Part shown: positions 1-7,711 of the stretch, piece after piece
Layout: each line of letters starts with the position of its first letter
Numbering within the stretch: the stretch's first letter is position 1
Assembly: GCA_900696495.1 (NCBI GenBank)
Contig: CAADGI010000005.1
Span: forward strand, 124,001 to 188,000
DNA length: 64,000 nucleotides
Reading direction: 5' to 3'
Origin: an uncultured Alphaproteobacteria bacterium
GTDB taxonomy: Bacteria; Pseudomonadota; Alphaproteobacteria; Micavibrionales; Micavibrionaceae
Translations under genes and position numbers: made by a program
Notes under the pieces: generated by a model
Seen by the model: the letters and a program-made list of their open reading frames with translations, nothing else
Databases searched by the model: none
What the model was told of the DNA's origin: nothing

Positions 1-474
1 CTTAGGTTCAGCCCCGGGCTTCGGCGGCATATTATGCGGCGATTTTCCGCCGTGACGGCCCTTCCACGCGAAGGAATTCGCCACCTGGTCGGCCAGCTTC
101 TTGCGGTCTTCCGACGGCAACTGCGCTAGCAATTCCTTTGTAGATTGCGTTTTCTTCTTCGAGATCAGATCCTGCACGCCCCGGATGCGCGCCACCGCCT
201 CGTCGAATTTTTCCGGGTCGAATTCGTCCGCCCGCACGACATCCGCCAGGTAATTGCGGTTATCCACCGACTGGCGCATGGTGGAGCTCATATTCTTCCA
301 GTTATCCTGGAACATCTTGGTCACCAGCTCCTGCGATTCCGGCGTCAGCCCCGCCTTCATTTTCTCCCACGGCATATCCTGCCGCTTGTCCATCACCATG
401 CCGCCCAGCGCGCCGGCCAGCAGCACGTTCGCCAGCACCGAAATCGTCAAAAATATTTTCAAATTTTTATTCAT
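1..474 (-). CDS. CnrX-like periplasmic metal/stress sensor, partial (3' end beyond window)
   Basis: The open frame runs from ATG at 474 off the left edge, giving 158 visible residues. It starts with a short charged stretch and one hydrophobic segment (about residues 6-26), then a helical, Met- and charge-rich periplasmic domain ending in a His/Pro-rich part. This layout fits the heavy-metal resistance / CnrX-CpxP type family (inference from architecture; no diagnostic motif is certain). The ATG overlaps the stop of the upstream gene by 4 bp (ATGA), so the two are probably translationally coupled. Gene order is sigma factor, small membrane protein, then this one. That resembles ECF sigma / anti-sigma / periplasmic sensor cassettes such as CnrHYX, with this protein as the sensor. 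No metal specificity can be read from the sequence. Confidence 0.6.
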   Translation of the reverse strand, partial: MNKNLKIFLTISVLANVLLAGALGGMVMDKRQDMPWEKMKAGLTPESQELVTKMFQDNWKNMSSTMRQSVDNRNYLADVVRADEFDPEKFDEAVARIRGVQDLISKKKTQSTKELLAQLPSEDRKKLADQVANSFAWKGRHGGKSPHNMPPKPGAEPK

Positions 475-794
475 TGGAATTCTCCGTAATCAACGCTGAG
501 GTCAGCCACAACAAAAGAGGATAAATTCGCGCGCGCGACCGTCATTTCCATGCTCTGCTCGTTCGTATACTGCATGCCGCTGTAAACGCCTATCATCAAA
601 ACCACGACCATCGCGAACGCGGGCTGCGGGATGACGAAAATTTCCGCCATCACGCGCTGGAACGCGCCCCATGTAAATCCGCGCTCCTGGCCGCGCGGCT
701 TCGCCGCCTCGATAATCCGGTAGGCGAGGTTCGTCGGCGGTTCCGGCACATGCCGTTCTCTTAAAATCGCATCAAATAAAACATCTTCACGCAT
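471..794 (-). CDS. small single-pass membrane protein, probable anti-sigma factor
   Basis: A 107-residue protein with an acidic/basic cytoplasmic N-terminus of about 55 residues, one clear membrane segment (about residues 56-77) and a short periplasmic tail. It overlaps the stop of the ECF sigma gene by 8 bp and the start of the CnrX-like gene by 4 bp, so the three form one tightly coupled unit. Position and topology suggest an anti-sigma factor holding the upstream ECF sigma at the inner membrane. No zinc-binding HxxxCxxC motif of the ZAS class is present, so it would belong to a non-ZAS type such as CnrY. The function is inferred from context. Confidence 0.6.
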   Translation of the reverse strand: MREDVLFDAILRERHVPEPPTNLAYRIIEAAKPRGQERGFTWGAFQRVMAEIFVIPQPAFAMVVVLMIGVYSGMQYTNEQSMEMTVARANLSSFVVADLSVDYGEFQ

Positions 795-1377
795 AGCTTT
801 GTCTCCTTGCAGGTTCGGTCAATATCCCCCGTCTGGATAGTTCTTCCTTCAACGCCCCCTTGGCGCGGACCAGTAATGATTCCAGCGCCTTCACGCTGAC
901 TCCCATAATGTCGGCGGCTTCGCGGTTGCTCAGCCCCTCGTAAAAACATAAGTTCAGCGCCGTCTTCTGGCGCTCCGGCAGGGACTGTATCGCGCCTTCC
1001 AGCGCACCCTGCTTTTGCTGTTCGTACAGCGCCTGCTCCTGGCTGTCGCGCGTGTCCGAAAAAACATCGATCACGTCGCCCACCGCCACCGCTTTCTTGC
1101 GGCGCATTTTATCGATCGCGAGGTTCGTCACAATTCTATAGAACCACGTCGAGAACTTGGCGCCGCGCGAAGGATCCCACATCTGCGGCTTGCTCCACAG
1201 CTTCAGGAACGCTTCCTGCACGATATCCTCGGACTCCTGCGCGTCCGAACACATCCTGTACGCGGCAGCGTGGAATTTCTTCACGTGCCGCGTCACGAGA
1301 ACCGCGAAAGCCCTCTGGTCACCACGTTGAACGTGCACCAGCAGGCTTTCGTCTGTTTCGTTCTCGTAATCCGCCAT
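787..1377 (-). CDS. RNA polymerase ECF-type sigma factor
   Basis: A 196-residue group-4 sigma factor. Region 2 covers about residues 15-85 (QGESEDIVQEAF-like stretch seen as SEDIVQEAFLKLW, then FSTWFYRIVTNLAID). Region 4 covers about residues 130-180 (LPERQKTALNLCFYEGLSNREAADIMGVS, with a helix-turn-helix). It should direct RNA polymerase to a small stress or metal regulon. It lies 33 bp downstream of an EF-hand gene and overlaps the next gene by 8 bp, a putative anti-sigma. Autoregulation is usual for this class, but I could not find a convincing ECF promoter upstream. Confidence 0.92.
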   Translation of the reverse strand: MADYENETDESLLVHVQRGDQRAFAVLVTRHVKKFHAAAYRMCSDAQESEDIVQEAFLKLWSKPQMWDPSRGAKFSTWFYRIVTNLAIDKMRRKKAVAVGDVIDVFSDTRDSQEQALYEQQKQGALEGAIQSLPERQKTALNLCFYEGLSNREAADIMGVSVKALESLLVRAKGALKEELSRRGILTEPARRQSYA

Positions 1378-1410
1378 GGCGGTTGTAAAAGCTGGCCGTT
1401 GAGCCTGCCC

Positions 1411-1734
1411 TTACTCAGCGGGCGCCTCGGCAGGCGGTGCATCGGCAGGCGGAGATACATCTCCCTTGTGCATGCCTTTACGCTTTTCTTTCCATTCGGC
1501 CTTCTTGGCGTCGAACTCTTCCTTGCTGATCGTGCCGTCGGAGTTGGTGTCCATCTCGGCAAAACGCTGCTCGTGGAATGCCAGGAATTCGGCTTTCGTC
1601 ACCGAACCGTTCTTGTCGGTATCCAATTTCTCCATCATGTTTTGATGATGGGGCTTGCCGTCCTTGCCTTCTTCGGCGAAAGCGGGGGCGGACAAGGCGA
1701 GCGCCGCGGCGCTGAACATCAATAGTTTTTTCAT
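1411..1734 (-). CDS. secreted EF-hand calcium-binding protein
   Basis: A 107-residue protein with a signal peptide (MKK, hydrophobic core, APAFA/E cleavage region). Two canonical EF-hand loops follow, DTDKNGSVTKAEF and DTNSDGTISKEEF, with acidic residues at loop positions 1, 3, 5 and 12. The C-terminus is Pro/Ala-rich. It is exported to the periplasm and likely binds calcium, or another divalent ion. The ATG at 1734 was chosen over an in-frame TTG at 1740 because AAGGA lies 9 nt upstream of it. It is the first gene of the unit with the ECF sigma, putative anti-sigma and CnrX-like sensor, so it may be a target or co-sensor of that system. Confidence 0.85.
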   Translation of the reverse strand: MKKLLMFSAAALALSAPAFAEEGKDGKPHHQNMMEKLDTDKNGSVTKAEFLAFHEQRFAEMDTNSDGTISKEEFDAKKAEWKEKRKGMHKGDVSPPADAPPAEAPAE

Positions 1735-1853
1735 GAACAATGATCCTTGTGTTGTTTACTTGTTACTAATATACGCAGCCGGGAACCAAACCCTGCGGTC
1801 AATCTTTCAAGAACCCGACCGCTCCGTAATGCTGGAATACAAGGAAAATAGCC

Positions 1854-2600
1854 CTAAAGCGGGGCCACGTCAAAGACGATCCGGTGGCCGTAGCTTTCAT
1901 TAGGCTCCAGCGCGCTGCTCATGGTCAGTTTTGCCGGTTTTTTCAGCTCCACCGCCAGCGTCACCCCGCCCCCGGCCGAGGGCTTCGCCGTATAGCCGCT
2001 GACCAGCGCATTGCCACCGAAACTTCCCGTTGCGCCCGCCGGCCAGCTCGATTGCGGCAGATCGATAATCAGGAGTTTTTCGCCGTTATCGATATCATAG
2101 GAAAATTTCGCGGGGCCGCTCACATCCAGAACGATCCGCACCTTATCGGGATGCTCGCCGACCCGCACGCCCTTCACCGACGATGTCGCCGCGCCCGCGG
2201 CGGGCGCAATCGTCTCGGGCGGCAGCGAAGCCGTCTGCGTTACCTCTGGTGCTTCCGGCTTATGCTGCGGGCCCAGCTTGCGGAAATCGTCGCGCAGCCC
2301 CGCCACTTCGCTTTCAAGCCGCACGATCCGCACATTCGTATCCTTGTTGATCTCCTCGGCGGTCGGCGTCGTTGTGTATTGATGCGGGCCGTTCAAATCT
2401 TTCGGATCGACCTGTTTACGCGCGGCCATGTGCGCCGCCAGCGGGTCCATCTCGCCCTCGACCGTGTGCGCACCGTCGGCGGTGCTCAGCAGTTTTTCGC
2501 TGTTCTTGTTGCCCGGATAACCGCCCGTGTGCTGGCTGTTACAGCCCGCGAGAGTCAGAGCGGCGGTGAAAAGGATCATATGCGTGCGGAACGAACTCAT
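1854..2600 (-). CDS. AMIN-domain lipoprotein
   Basis: A 248-residue protein with a lipobox (LTLAGC, Cys at residue 20), so it should be lipid-anchored. It has a low-complexity region (about 25-150) with a short coiled coil, then a C-terminal domain (about 155-248) of beta strands. The start of that domain (SVKGVRVGEHPDKVRIVLDV) is typical of the AMIN domain, which binds peptidoglycan or targets proteins to the septum or the secretin machinery. ATG 2600 is chosen because it gives a normal lipoprotein signal; the frame is open to 2627. It sits just downstream of the wecA-like gene on the same strand. Its exact role is unknown. Confidence 0.7.
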   Translation of the reverse strand: MSSFRTHMILFTAALTLAGCNSQHTGGYPGNKNSEKLLSTADGAHTVEGEMDPLAAHMAARKQVDPKDLNGPHQYTTTPTAEEINKDTNVRIVRLESEVAGLRDDFRKLGPQHKPEAPEVTQTASLPPETIAPAAGAATSSVKGVRVGEHPDKVRIVLDVSGPAKFSYDIDNGEKLLIIDLPQSSWPAGATGSFGGNALVSGYTAKPSAGGGVTLAVELKKPAKLTMSSALEPNESYGHRIVFDVAPL

Positions 2601-2644
2601 AAGCCATTTTAAAAAAACCCGGGCCAAAGGGATACGGCGCGCGG

Positions 2645-3715
2645 TTAATTATCCACACCGGACGCAAAACGCGAAAACAGCCGGATATAATATTCCGAAC
2701 GCTCCGACATCGCCATATGTACCACCAGCAGGATAACCCAGCCCCCCGTCATGAAAATCTGCGGCGCCCCGGCGATGATGCCGAAATAACCGATGCCCCC
2801 CAGCACGAACCCGAGCAGCAGGATCATCGCCGTCGAACGCCCGACCGGCACACCGGCGTGGATAAAGTGATGGTGGAAATGCCCGTGATCCGCCGAGAAC
2901 GGGTGACGCCCTTCTCTCACGCGCCGGTAAAACTGCCCGCACGCGTCGATGACGGGCAGCGCCACAATCCACGCCACCGAAATCGGAACAAGTATAGGCT
3001 CCGAATGCTGCGTCAGCACGATGCAGAACCACGCCAGCACCAGCCCCAACCCGAGACTCCCCGCATCGCCGAGAAACACCGAAGCCTTGTCCCGCATCGG
3101 GTGACGCATGTTGTAAAACAAAAACGCCGCCAGCGCCCCCAGCAGCGGCATCATCGGCATCGCCGCCTGCGCGTCATGCGCCATCAAACACGCCAGCACC
3201 AGCCATCCCAGCACGACAAAACTTTTCCCCGCCGCGAGTCCATCCAGCCCATCCATCAGATTGATCGAATTCACCAGCAGCGCCACCGCCGCGATCGAAA
3301 ACGGGATGCTCATCCAGCCCAGCCCGACCTCGCCGAACCCGAACAGGTCGCCCAGCGTATAAATCCGCGCGCCGCCCAGGATAACCACCAGCGCCGCCGC
3401 CGAAATCTGCACCGCGAATTTGAACCATGCATGCAGCGGCACGAAATCGTCGATCGCTCCCGTCACCAAAATCATGATCAGCGCGATAAACAAGTAACCG
3501 TAAACCGCCAGGTCGCCGCCGAGGAAAATCACCGCCAGCATGAACACCGGCAAAATCACCAGCCCGCCGATCGGCGGCACTGCGTCGTCATGCTGCTTGC
3601 GCCCGCCCGGCTCGTCGACCAGCCCTATTTTCAGCGCGAGCATACGCGCCGCCGGGATCAACGCCAGCACAAGTACGAAAACCGCCAAAGCTGTAAGGAA
3701 AAGACCGGATGTCAT
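2645..3715 (-). CDS. wecA: WecA-like undecaprenyl-phosphate glycosyl-1-phosphate transferase
   Basis: A 356-residue integral membrane protein of the MraY/WecA family with about ten membrane segments. The family transfers a sugar-1-phosphate, usually GlcNAc-1-P, from a UDP-sugar to undecaprenyl phosphate and so starts O-antigen, enterobacterial common antigen or teichoic-acid type polymer synthesis. Visible signatures are the Asp pair in TGAIDD, the NSINLMDGLDGLA loop, FLGDAGS, and the HGHFHHHF His-rich cytoplasmic loop. The family assignment is firm. WecA versus another polyprenyl transferase is judged from the His loop. It lies 18 bp or more upstream of the AMIN lipoprotein on the same strand. 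Confidence 0.88.
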   Translation of the reverse strand: MTSGLFLTALAVFVLVLALIPAARMLALKIGLVDEPGGRKQHDDAVPPIGGLVILPVFMLAVIFLGGDLAVYGYLFIALIMILVTGAIDDFVPLHAWFKFAVQISAAALVVILGGARIYTLGDLFGFGEVGLGWMSIPFSIAAVALLVNSINLMDGLDGLAAGKSFVVLGWLVLACLMAHDAQAAMPMMPLLGALAAFLFYNMRHPMRDKASVFLGDAGSLGLGLVLAWFCIVLTQHSEPILVPISVAWIVALPVIDACGQFYRRVREGRHPFSADHGHFHHHFIHAGVPVGRSTAMILLLGFVLGGIGYFGIIAGAPQIFMTGGWVILLVVHMAMSERSEYYIRLFSRFASGVDN

Positions 3716-3760
3716 GCAGGGGGTGTTTTAGCATGAAAAAAATAAATGAACCACTGGTAA

Positions 3761-3880
3761 CGCACAAGCTCCCTCCCCCTGAGGGGGAGGGTTGGGGTGG
3801 GGGTTTACGGTGTTTATGTTTTTCCCGCACACCGTAACCCCTCCCCCTAACCCCCTCCCTTCAGGGAGGGGGAACTCGTT
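3761..3880. repeat. inverted pair of GC-rich palindromic elements (family B)
   Basis: Two related elements face each other between the wecA-like gene and the downstream sigma gene. One copy starts with CCCTCCCCCTGAGGGGGAGGG-type dyad symmetry (3771-3791) followed by GGTTGGGGTGGGGGTTTACG. The second (about 3832-3875) is the reverse complement of the same arrangement, ending in GTTACGGTG on the minus strand. Each copy is itself palindromic, so the block can form hairpins or one large cruciform. Related elements occur inside anmK (15644-15693) and mnmA (30034-30076). Confidence 0.8.
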
Positions 3881-3943
3881 AAACCTTCCTTTTTCTCCCA
3901 AGGACTTTATAATTTGGCTCGTCTCACCCTTAAAAGGCCCTTA

Positions 3944-4480
3944 ATGACCAAAAACGAGGACAGGGAGCTTATTAAACGAGCCCGGAGCGGCGATGCCACG
4001 GCCTTCGAGGCCTTGGCGAACACATATTATGAGACGATGTTCAAAATGGCGTATAAATTTTGCGGCAACCGTCAGGATGCGGAAGACATCACGCAGGACT
4101 CCTGCATCCGCCTCGCGCGCGGCCTGCACACTTTCAAGGGCGACAGCGCCTTCACCTCGTGGCTCTACCGTCTTGTCATCAACACGGCAAAAGACTGGTA
4201 CAAATCCAACAACCGCCACCCGAAAAGCGACGAAGGTCTCGAAACCGCGCAAATCTCAGCTCAAGGCGACGACCAGCTCTACGCCAAACAAGTCATCGCC
4301 GCCGTTTATGAATTGCCCGATGGCGAACGCGACGCACTGCTGCTCGTCATGAGCGAAGGCCTGTCGCACAAGGAAGCCGGGCAAATTCTCGGCTGCAAGG
4401 AAAGCACGATTTCATGGCGCATCCACGAGGCCCGCAAGAAACTCGGCGCCCTTTTCGAAAAGGAGCAGAAATATGGATGA
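3944..4480 (+). CDS. RNA polymerase ECF-type sigma factor (second cassette)
   Basis: A 178-residue group-4 sigma factor. Region 2 (about residues 10-80) shows NRQDAEDITQDSCIRLAR and SAFTSWLYRLVINTAKDWY. Region 4 (about 118-165) shows LPDGERDALLLVMSEGLSHKEAGQILGCKESTISWRI with a helix-turn-helix. I place the start at ATG 3944 because the family begins close to DRELIKRARSGD. An in-frame TTG at 3914 with an AAGGA 10 nt upstream is an alternative that adds ten residues. The gene overlaps the next one by 8 bp, so sigma and the vWA protein are made together. Confidence 0.9.
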   Translation: MTKNEDRELIKRARSGDATAFEALANTYYETMFKMAYKFCGNRQDAEDITQDSCIRLARGLHTFKGDSAFTSWLYRLVINTAKDWYKSNNRHPKSDEGLETAQISAQGDDQLYAKQVIAAVYELPDGERDALLLVMSEGLSHKEAGQILGCKESTISWRIHEARKKLGALFEKEQKYG

Positions 4481-6536
4481 GGCAAAACTGAAGAAAATCC
4501 TCGAAAACATCGAGGCCCCCGCCCCCGACGAAAACGCCCGCAAAACGGCCGTAAATCTCGCCGTAGCCGAATTCAAGTCATTGGAAAACCAGCGTAAAAA
4601 TACCCCCCAAGGAAACTCCATCTGGGCTCGTCTTACCAATAAGACAACCCAAACACGGAGCAATCCAATGCAACAGAAATCGAAACAGAGACTTATGTAT
4701 GGCGGCATGGCGACAGCCATGGCCGTTATCCTCATCGTCGGCATTACTACACAGCAAACGATGGTCAATACGGTGGGGCACGACGCCATGCAGGCCGCAA
4801 AACTTAAAAAAATTACCTTCGAAACCGACGGCGATGCCGCCGCCATCGCCATGGACTCTCTGGCCGAAGCCACTGAAGAAAGCTCGCCCGCTTACGTCGC
4901 TTCTATCCAGGAAAGCAATGAGGCGGAAACAACAGCCAGCGCCGCGCCAACGTCAATGGCCGCGCCAGTCGGCCGCCTCACGGCAAATCAAGCAAAGGTC
5001 TCGCGCAGTTTCGCAGGTGCGGGTGCCGATGCCTCACGCATGATGATGGTGGAATCGATGCCCTACGCGCCGCCGCCGCACGTTGTGCCGCTACCAGAAC
5101 CCATCAATCCTTATTATCAGGAGGAAGGCCGCGATAAATTCCAGGACTTCAAACCGAGCCCCGTGAAACTCGTCGCCGACGAACCCGTCTCGACTTTCTC
5201 AATTGACGTCGACACGGCCTCTTACTCCCTCGTCCGCCGCGAACTGAACAACGGCATCATCCCGAACCCCGACGCCGTGCGCATCGAGGAGTTGGTGAAT
5301 TATTTCGACTATAATTACCCCCTGCCCGAAACGCGCGAGCAGCCTTTCAAACCCACGGTCACCGTCACCGACAGCCCGTGGTCGAAGGACAAAAAACTCG
5401 TCCATATCGGCATCAAGGGCTTCGACGTCCAGACCGACAGCAAACCGCACAGCAACCTGGTCTTCCTCGTCGATGTTTCCGGCTCGATGAACAGTCCGGA
5501 TAAACTCCCGCTGGTAAAATCTTCCCTGAAAATGCTGCTCGACACGCTGCAGCCCAATGACACCGTCGCGCTCACAGTCTACGCGGGCTCGGCTGGAACC
5601 GTTCTGGAACCCACGAAAGTTTCGGACAAGCAAACCATCCTCAACGCCATCGATAACCTCAACGCGGGCGGCTCCACCGCCGGCGCAGCCGGGATCGAGG
5701 AAGCCTACCGCCTCGCCGAAAAACATTTCGACAAGGAAGGCGTCAACCGCGTCTTCATCGCCACCGACGGCGACTTCAATGTCGGCGTCTCCAGCGACGA
5801 AGACCTGAAAACCATCATCGAGAAAAAGCGCGAAAGCGGTATCTTCCTCTCGGTGCTCGGTTTCGGCCTCGGCAACCTTAACGACTCGCTGATGCAGACC
5901 CTCGCTCAGAACGGCAACGGCACCGCCGCCTATATCGACACCATCAACGAAGCCCGTAAAGTTCTCGTTGAAGAGGCCTCCTCGACGCTGTTCCCGATTG
6001 CAAAAGACGTCAAAATCCAGGTCGAGTTCAATCCTGAACTCGTCCAGGAATACCGCCTTATCGGTTATGAAACCCGCGCGCTGAACCGCGAGGATTTCAA
6101 CAACGATAAAATCGACGCGGGCGATATCGGTGCGGGCCACACCGTCACGGCGATCTATGAAATCACCCCCGCCGGCGTCAAAGGCTCGGTCGACCCGTCA
6201 CGCTATGCCGCGAAGAAGGAAGCCGTAAAACCTGGATCCGAATTCAGCAACGAACTCGGCTTCCTGAAAATGCGCTACAAGCTGCCGCATGAAAATGAGT
6301 CGAAACTGATCTCGACGCCGATCCCTGTCGATGCCGGCGCTCCTAACGCCGACATCACCTGGGCGACCGCCGTCGCGGGCTTCGGCCAGCTCCTGAAGGG
6401 CGACACGCATATCGGCAACTTCACCTACGATGACGTGATCAAAATGGCGAACGAAGCGAAAGGCGCCGATGAATTCGGCCAGCGCGCGGAGTTCATCAAC
6501 CTGGTCCGCAACGCGAAAGTGGCGGCAGGAAAATAA
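4473..6536 (+). CDS. YfbK-like von Willebrand factor A protein with N-terminal anti-sigma-like segment
   Basis: A 687-residue protein. The N-terminus (1-70) is cytoplasmic and helical. A single membrane segment lies at about 76-92, followed by a long periplasmic part: a vWF-A N-terminal domain (about 205-310; PVSTFSIDVDTASYSLVRREL), a vWA domain (about 325-500) with MIDAS motif DVSGSMNSPDK and later Thr/Asp ligands (ATDGDFNVG), and a DUF3520-type C-terminal domain (about 510-680). This matches the E. coli YfbK architecture. Coupling to an ECF sigma gene by 8-bp overlap, and the short cytoplasmic N-terminus before the membrane helix, suggest that it also acts as the anti-sigma factor (inference). 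Confidence 0.85.
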   Translation: MDEAKLKKILENIEAPAPDENARKTAVNLAVAEFKSLENQRKNTPQGNSIWARLTNKTTQTRSNPMQQKSKQRLMYGGMATAMAVILIVGITTQQTMVNTVGHDAMQAAKLKKITFETDGDAAAIAMDSLAEATEESSPAYVASIQESNEAETTASAAPTSMAAPVGRLTANQAKVSRSFAGAGADASRMMMVESMPYAPPPHVVPLPEPINPYYQEEGRDKFQDFKPSPVKLVADEPVSTFSIDVDTASYSLVRRELNNGIIPNPDAVRIEELVNYFDYNYPLPETREQPFKPTVTVTDSPWSKDKKLVHIGIKGFDVQTDSKPHSNLVFLVDVSGSMNSPDKLPLVKSSLKMLLDTLQPNDTVALTVYAGSAGTVLEPTKVSDKQTILNAIDNLNAGGSTAGAAGIEEAYRLAEKHFDKEGVNRVFIATDGDFNVGVSSDEDLKTIIEKKRESGIFLSVLGFGLGNLNDSLMQTLAQNGNGTAAYIDTINEARKVLVEEASSTLFPIAKDVKIQVEFNPELVQEYRLIGYETRALNREDFNNDKIDAGDIGAGHTVTAIYEITPAGVKGSVDPSRYAAKKEAVKPGSEFSNELGFLKMRYKLPHENESKLISTPIPVDAGAPNADITWATAVAGFGQLLKGDTHIGNFTYDDVIKMANEAKGADEFGQRAEFINLVRNAKVAAGK

Positions 6537-6571
6537 TCTTACTCTCCGCGCCGCCCAATGCCGAACATCAT

Positions 6572-6705
6572 GTCACCCCGTCTTCTCTCGTCACCCCCAT
6601 CTTCCCTCGTCATCCCTATCTTCCCTAGTCACCCCCGCCTTCCTTCGTCACCCCCGCGAAGGCGGGGGTCCGGCAAAAAACCGGATGCCCGCCCAAGGCG
6701 GGCAT
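6572..6705. repeat. 19-bp tandem repeats leading into palindromic elements (family A)
   Basis: Four tandem units of 18-19 bp start with GTCAC/TCCC at 6572, 6590, 6609 and 6628 and end in (C/A)TTCCCTC-like sequence. A fifth unit at 6647 passes into the palindrome CCCCCGCGAAGGCGGGGG (6651-6668), followed by a CCGG-flanked A-run (6670-6684) and a second palindrome ATGCCCGCC/GGCGGGCAT (6685-6705). The units look like iterated copies of the first half of the palindromic element. The block separates the vWA gene from the convergent mnmC(o) gene and may also serve as a terminator. Confidence 0.75.
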
Positions 6706-6712
6706 GACATTT

Positions 6713-7711
6713 TTATTGATTAAATCGCTGCGGACTCACCTTCTGAATCGCCTGCGCCGGAAACGGCAATGGCCTCTCCAAAATCATATTCGTCAAAATC
6801 TGCGCCGCCGCGATGCTCGACACGATCCCGTGCGAGCCGTGCCCCGCCGAGACATATATATTGTCGCGCAGATGCCCGATGACGGGAAAATGATCCGGCG
6901 GCGTCGTCCGCACCGCCGCCCGCTGCCCCGTAATCTCCAGCCCTTCCGCCAGTTCCGGCGCCACGCGCACCAGCTTCGCGATATTATCGTAATCGTCATC
7001 GCCGATAATCTGGTCATGATCGAGCCAACGCTGAAACGTCGCGCCGAGCGCATGCTCGCTCCGCTTCGCCGGGGAAAAATACCCGCCGTAACACAGATTG
7101 CATTTCAGCCTTTCACTCGCCGCCGTCGATTGCACAAATGTAATCTGCCCGCGCACAGCCTTGAGCGGCAGGCTTTTCGTCGCCATCCCCGCCGCGACGA
7201 TAATCGCGTCCGCCTGCACCTCGTTCAAATTCGTAATCAGCGTGTTGAGTTTCACCGGCACCGCCGTCGCATAGGAGCGGCACAGTTTCTTCGGCGAGAT
7301 CACCCCAGACCGTGCCAGATACAACGCGTCATAATGCACATTCACGCCCGCGATCTCGCTTGCCTCGGCCTTGTTCACGATCCGCATCTCACCCCGCGGC
7401 CAGCCCCAGCTTTTCACCGCGTCCGCAAATTTTTTCTGCCGCTTGTCATCGGTAATCAGGTGCAGCGCCCCGCATTCATTCCAGTCCGTGTCACGCAACT
7501 GCTCGAAAGCCTTCAGCGCCAGCGGGAACGCGTCGCTGTAAAAACTCCGCTCCGCCGACAGGCGCGGGTTGTAAAGCCCTACAGGATTTCCCGACGCCCC
7601 CGGCGCAATCTCCGGCCCCGCCTCGTAAATCACCGGCTCGGCCCCCGCCTGCCGCAGCGCCCACGCCGCCGCCGTACCCGCCAGGCCCGCCCCTATGATC
7701 GCCACTTTCAT
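6713..7711 (-). CDS. mnmC: MnmC oxidoreductase half (FAD-dependent cmnm5s2U34 demodification)
   Basis: A 332-residue DadA-type FAD oxidoreductase. The N-terminal dinucleotide-binding motif MKVAIIGAGLAGTAAAWAL is followed by GNPVGLYNPRLSAERSFYSDAF, which is typical of the MnmC C-terminal domain, and a late APELAEGLEITGQRAAVRTTPPDHFPVIG segment. It oxidatively removes the carboxymethyl group from cmnm5(s2)U at tRNA position 34. The frame is open upstream to 7927, but the real start is ATG 7711, which overlaps the stop of mnmD by 4 bp (ATGA). In E. coli both activities sit in one polypeptide; here they are two coupled genes in the same order. Confidence 0.85.
   Translation of the reverse strand: MKVAIIGAGLAGTAAAWALRQAGAEPVIYEAGPEIAPGASGNPVGLYNPRLSAERSFYSDAFPLALKAFEQLRDTDWNECGALHLITDDKRQKKFADAVKSWGWPRGEMRIVNKAEASEIAGVNVHYDALYLARSGVISPKKLCRSYATAVPVKLNTLITNLNEVQADAIIVAAGMATKSLPLKAVRGQITFVQSTAASERLKCNLCYGGYFSPAKRSEHALGATFQRWLDHDQIIGDDDYDNIAKLVRVAPELAEGLEITGQRAAVRTTPPDHFPVIGHLRDNIYVSAGHGSHGIVSSIAAAQILTNMILERPLPFPAQAIQKVSPQRFNQ

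Noticed and set aside
1741-1853. ECF-type promoter before the EF-hand gene
   Set aside because: I looked for AAC-containing -35 and CGT-type -10 motifs on the minus strand and found no convincing pair.
2717-3736. 339-codon frame on the plus strand opposite wecA
   Set aside because: Extremely His/Arg/Gln-rich, a typical antisense translation; the minus-strand WecA motifs are unambiguous.
5199-6140. 313-codon minus-strand frame opposite the vWA gene
   Set aside because: Antisense shadow; the vWA protein has clear domain motifs in the same stretch.
6572-6650. Possible CRISPR array
   Set aside because: The 18-19 bp units are directly adjacent without unique spacers and grade into a palindromic element; there are no cas genes.
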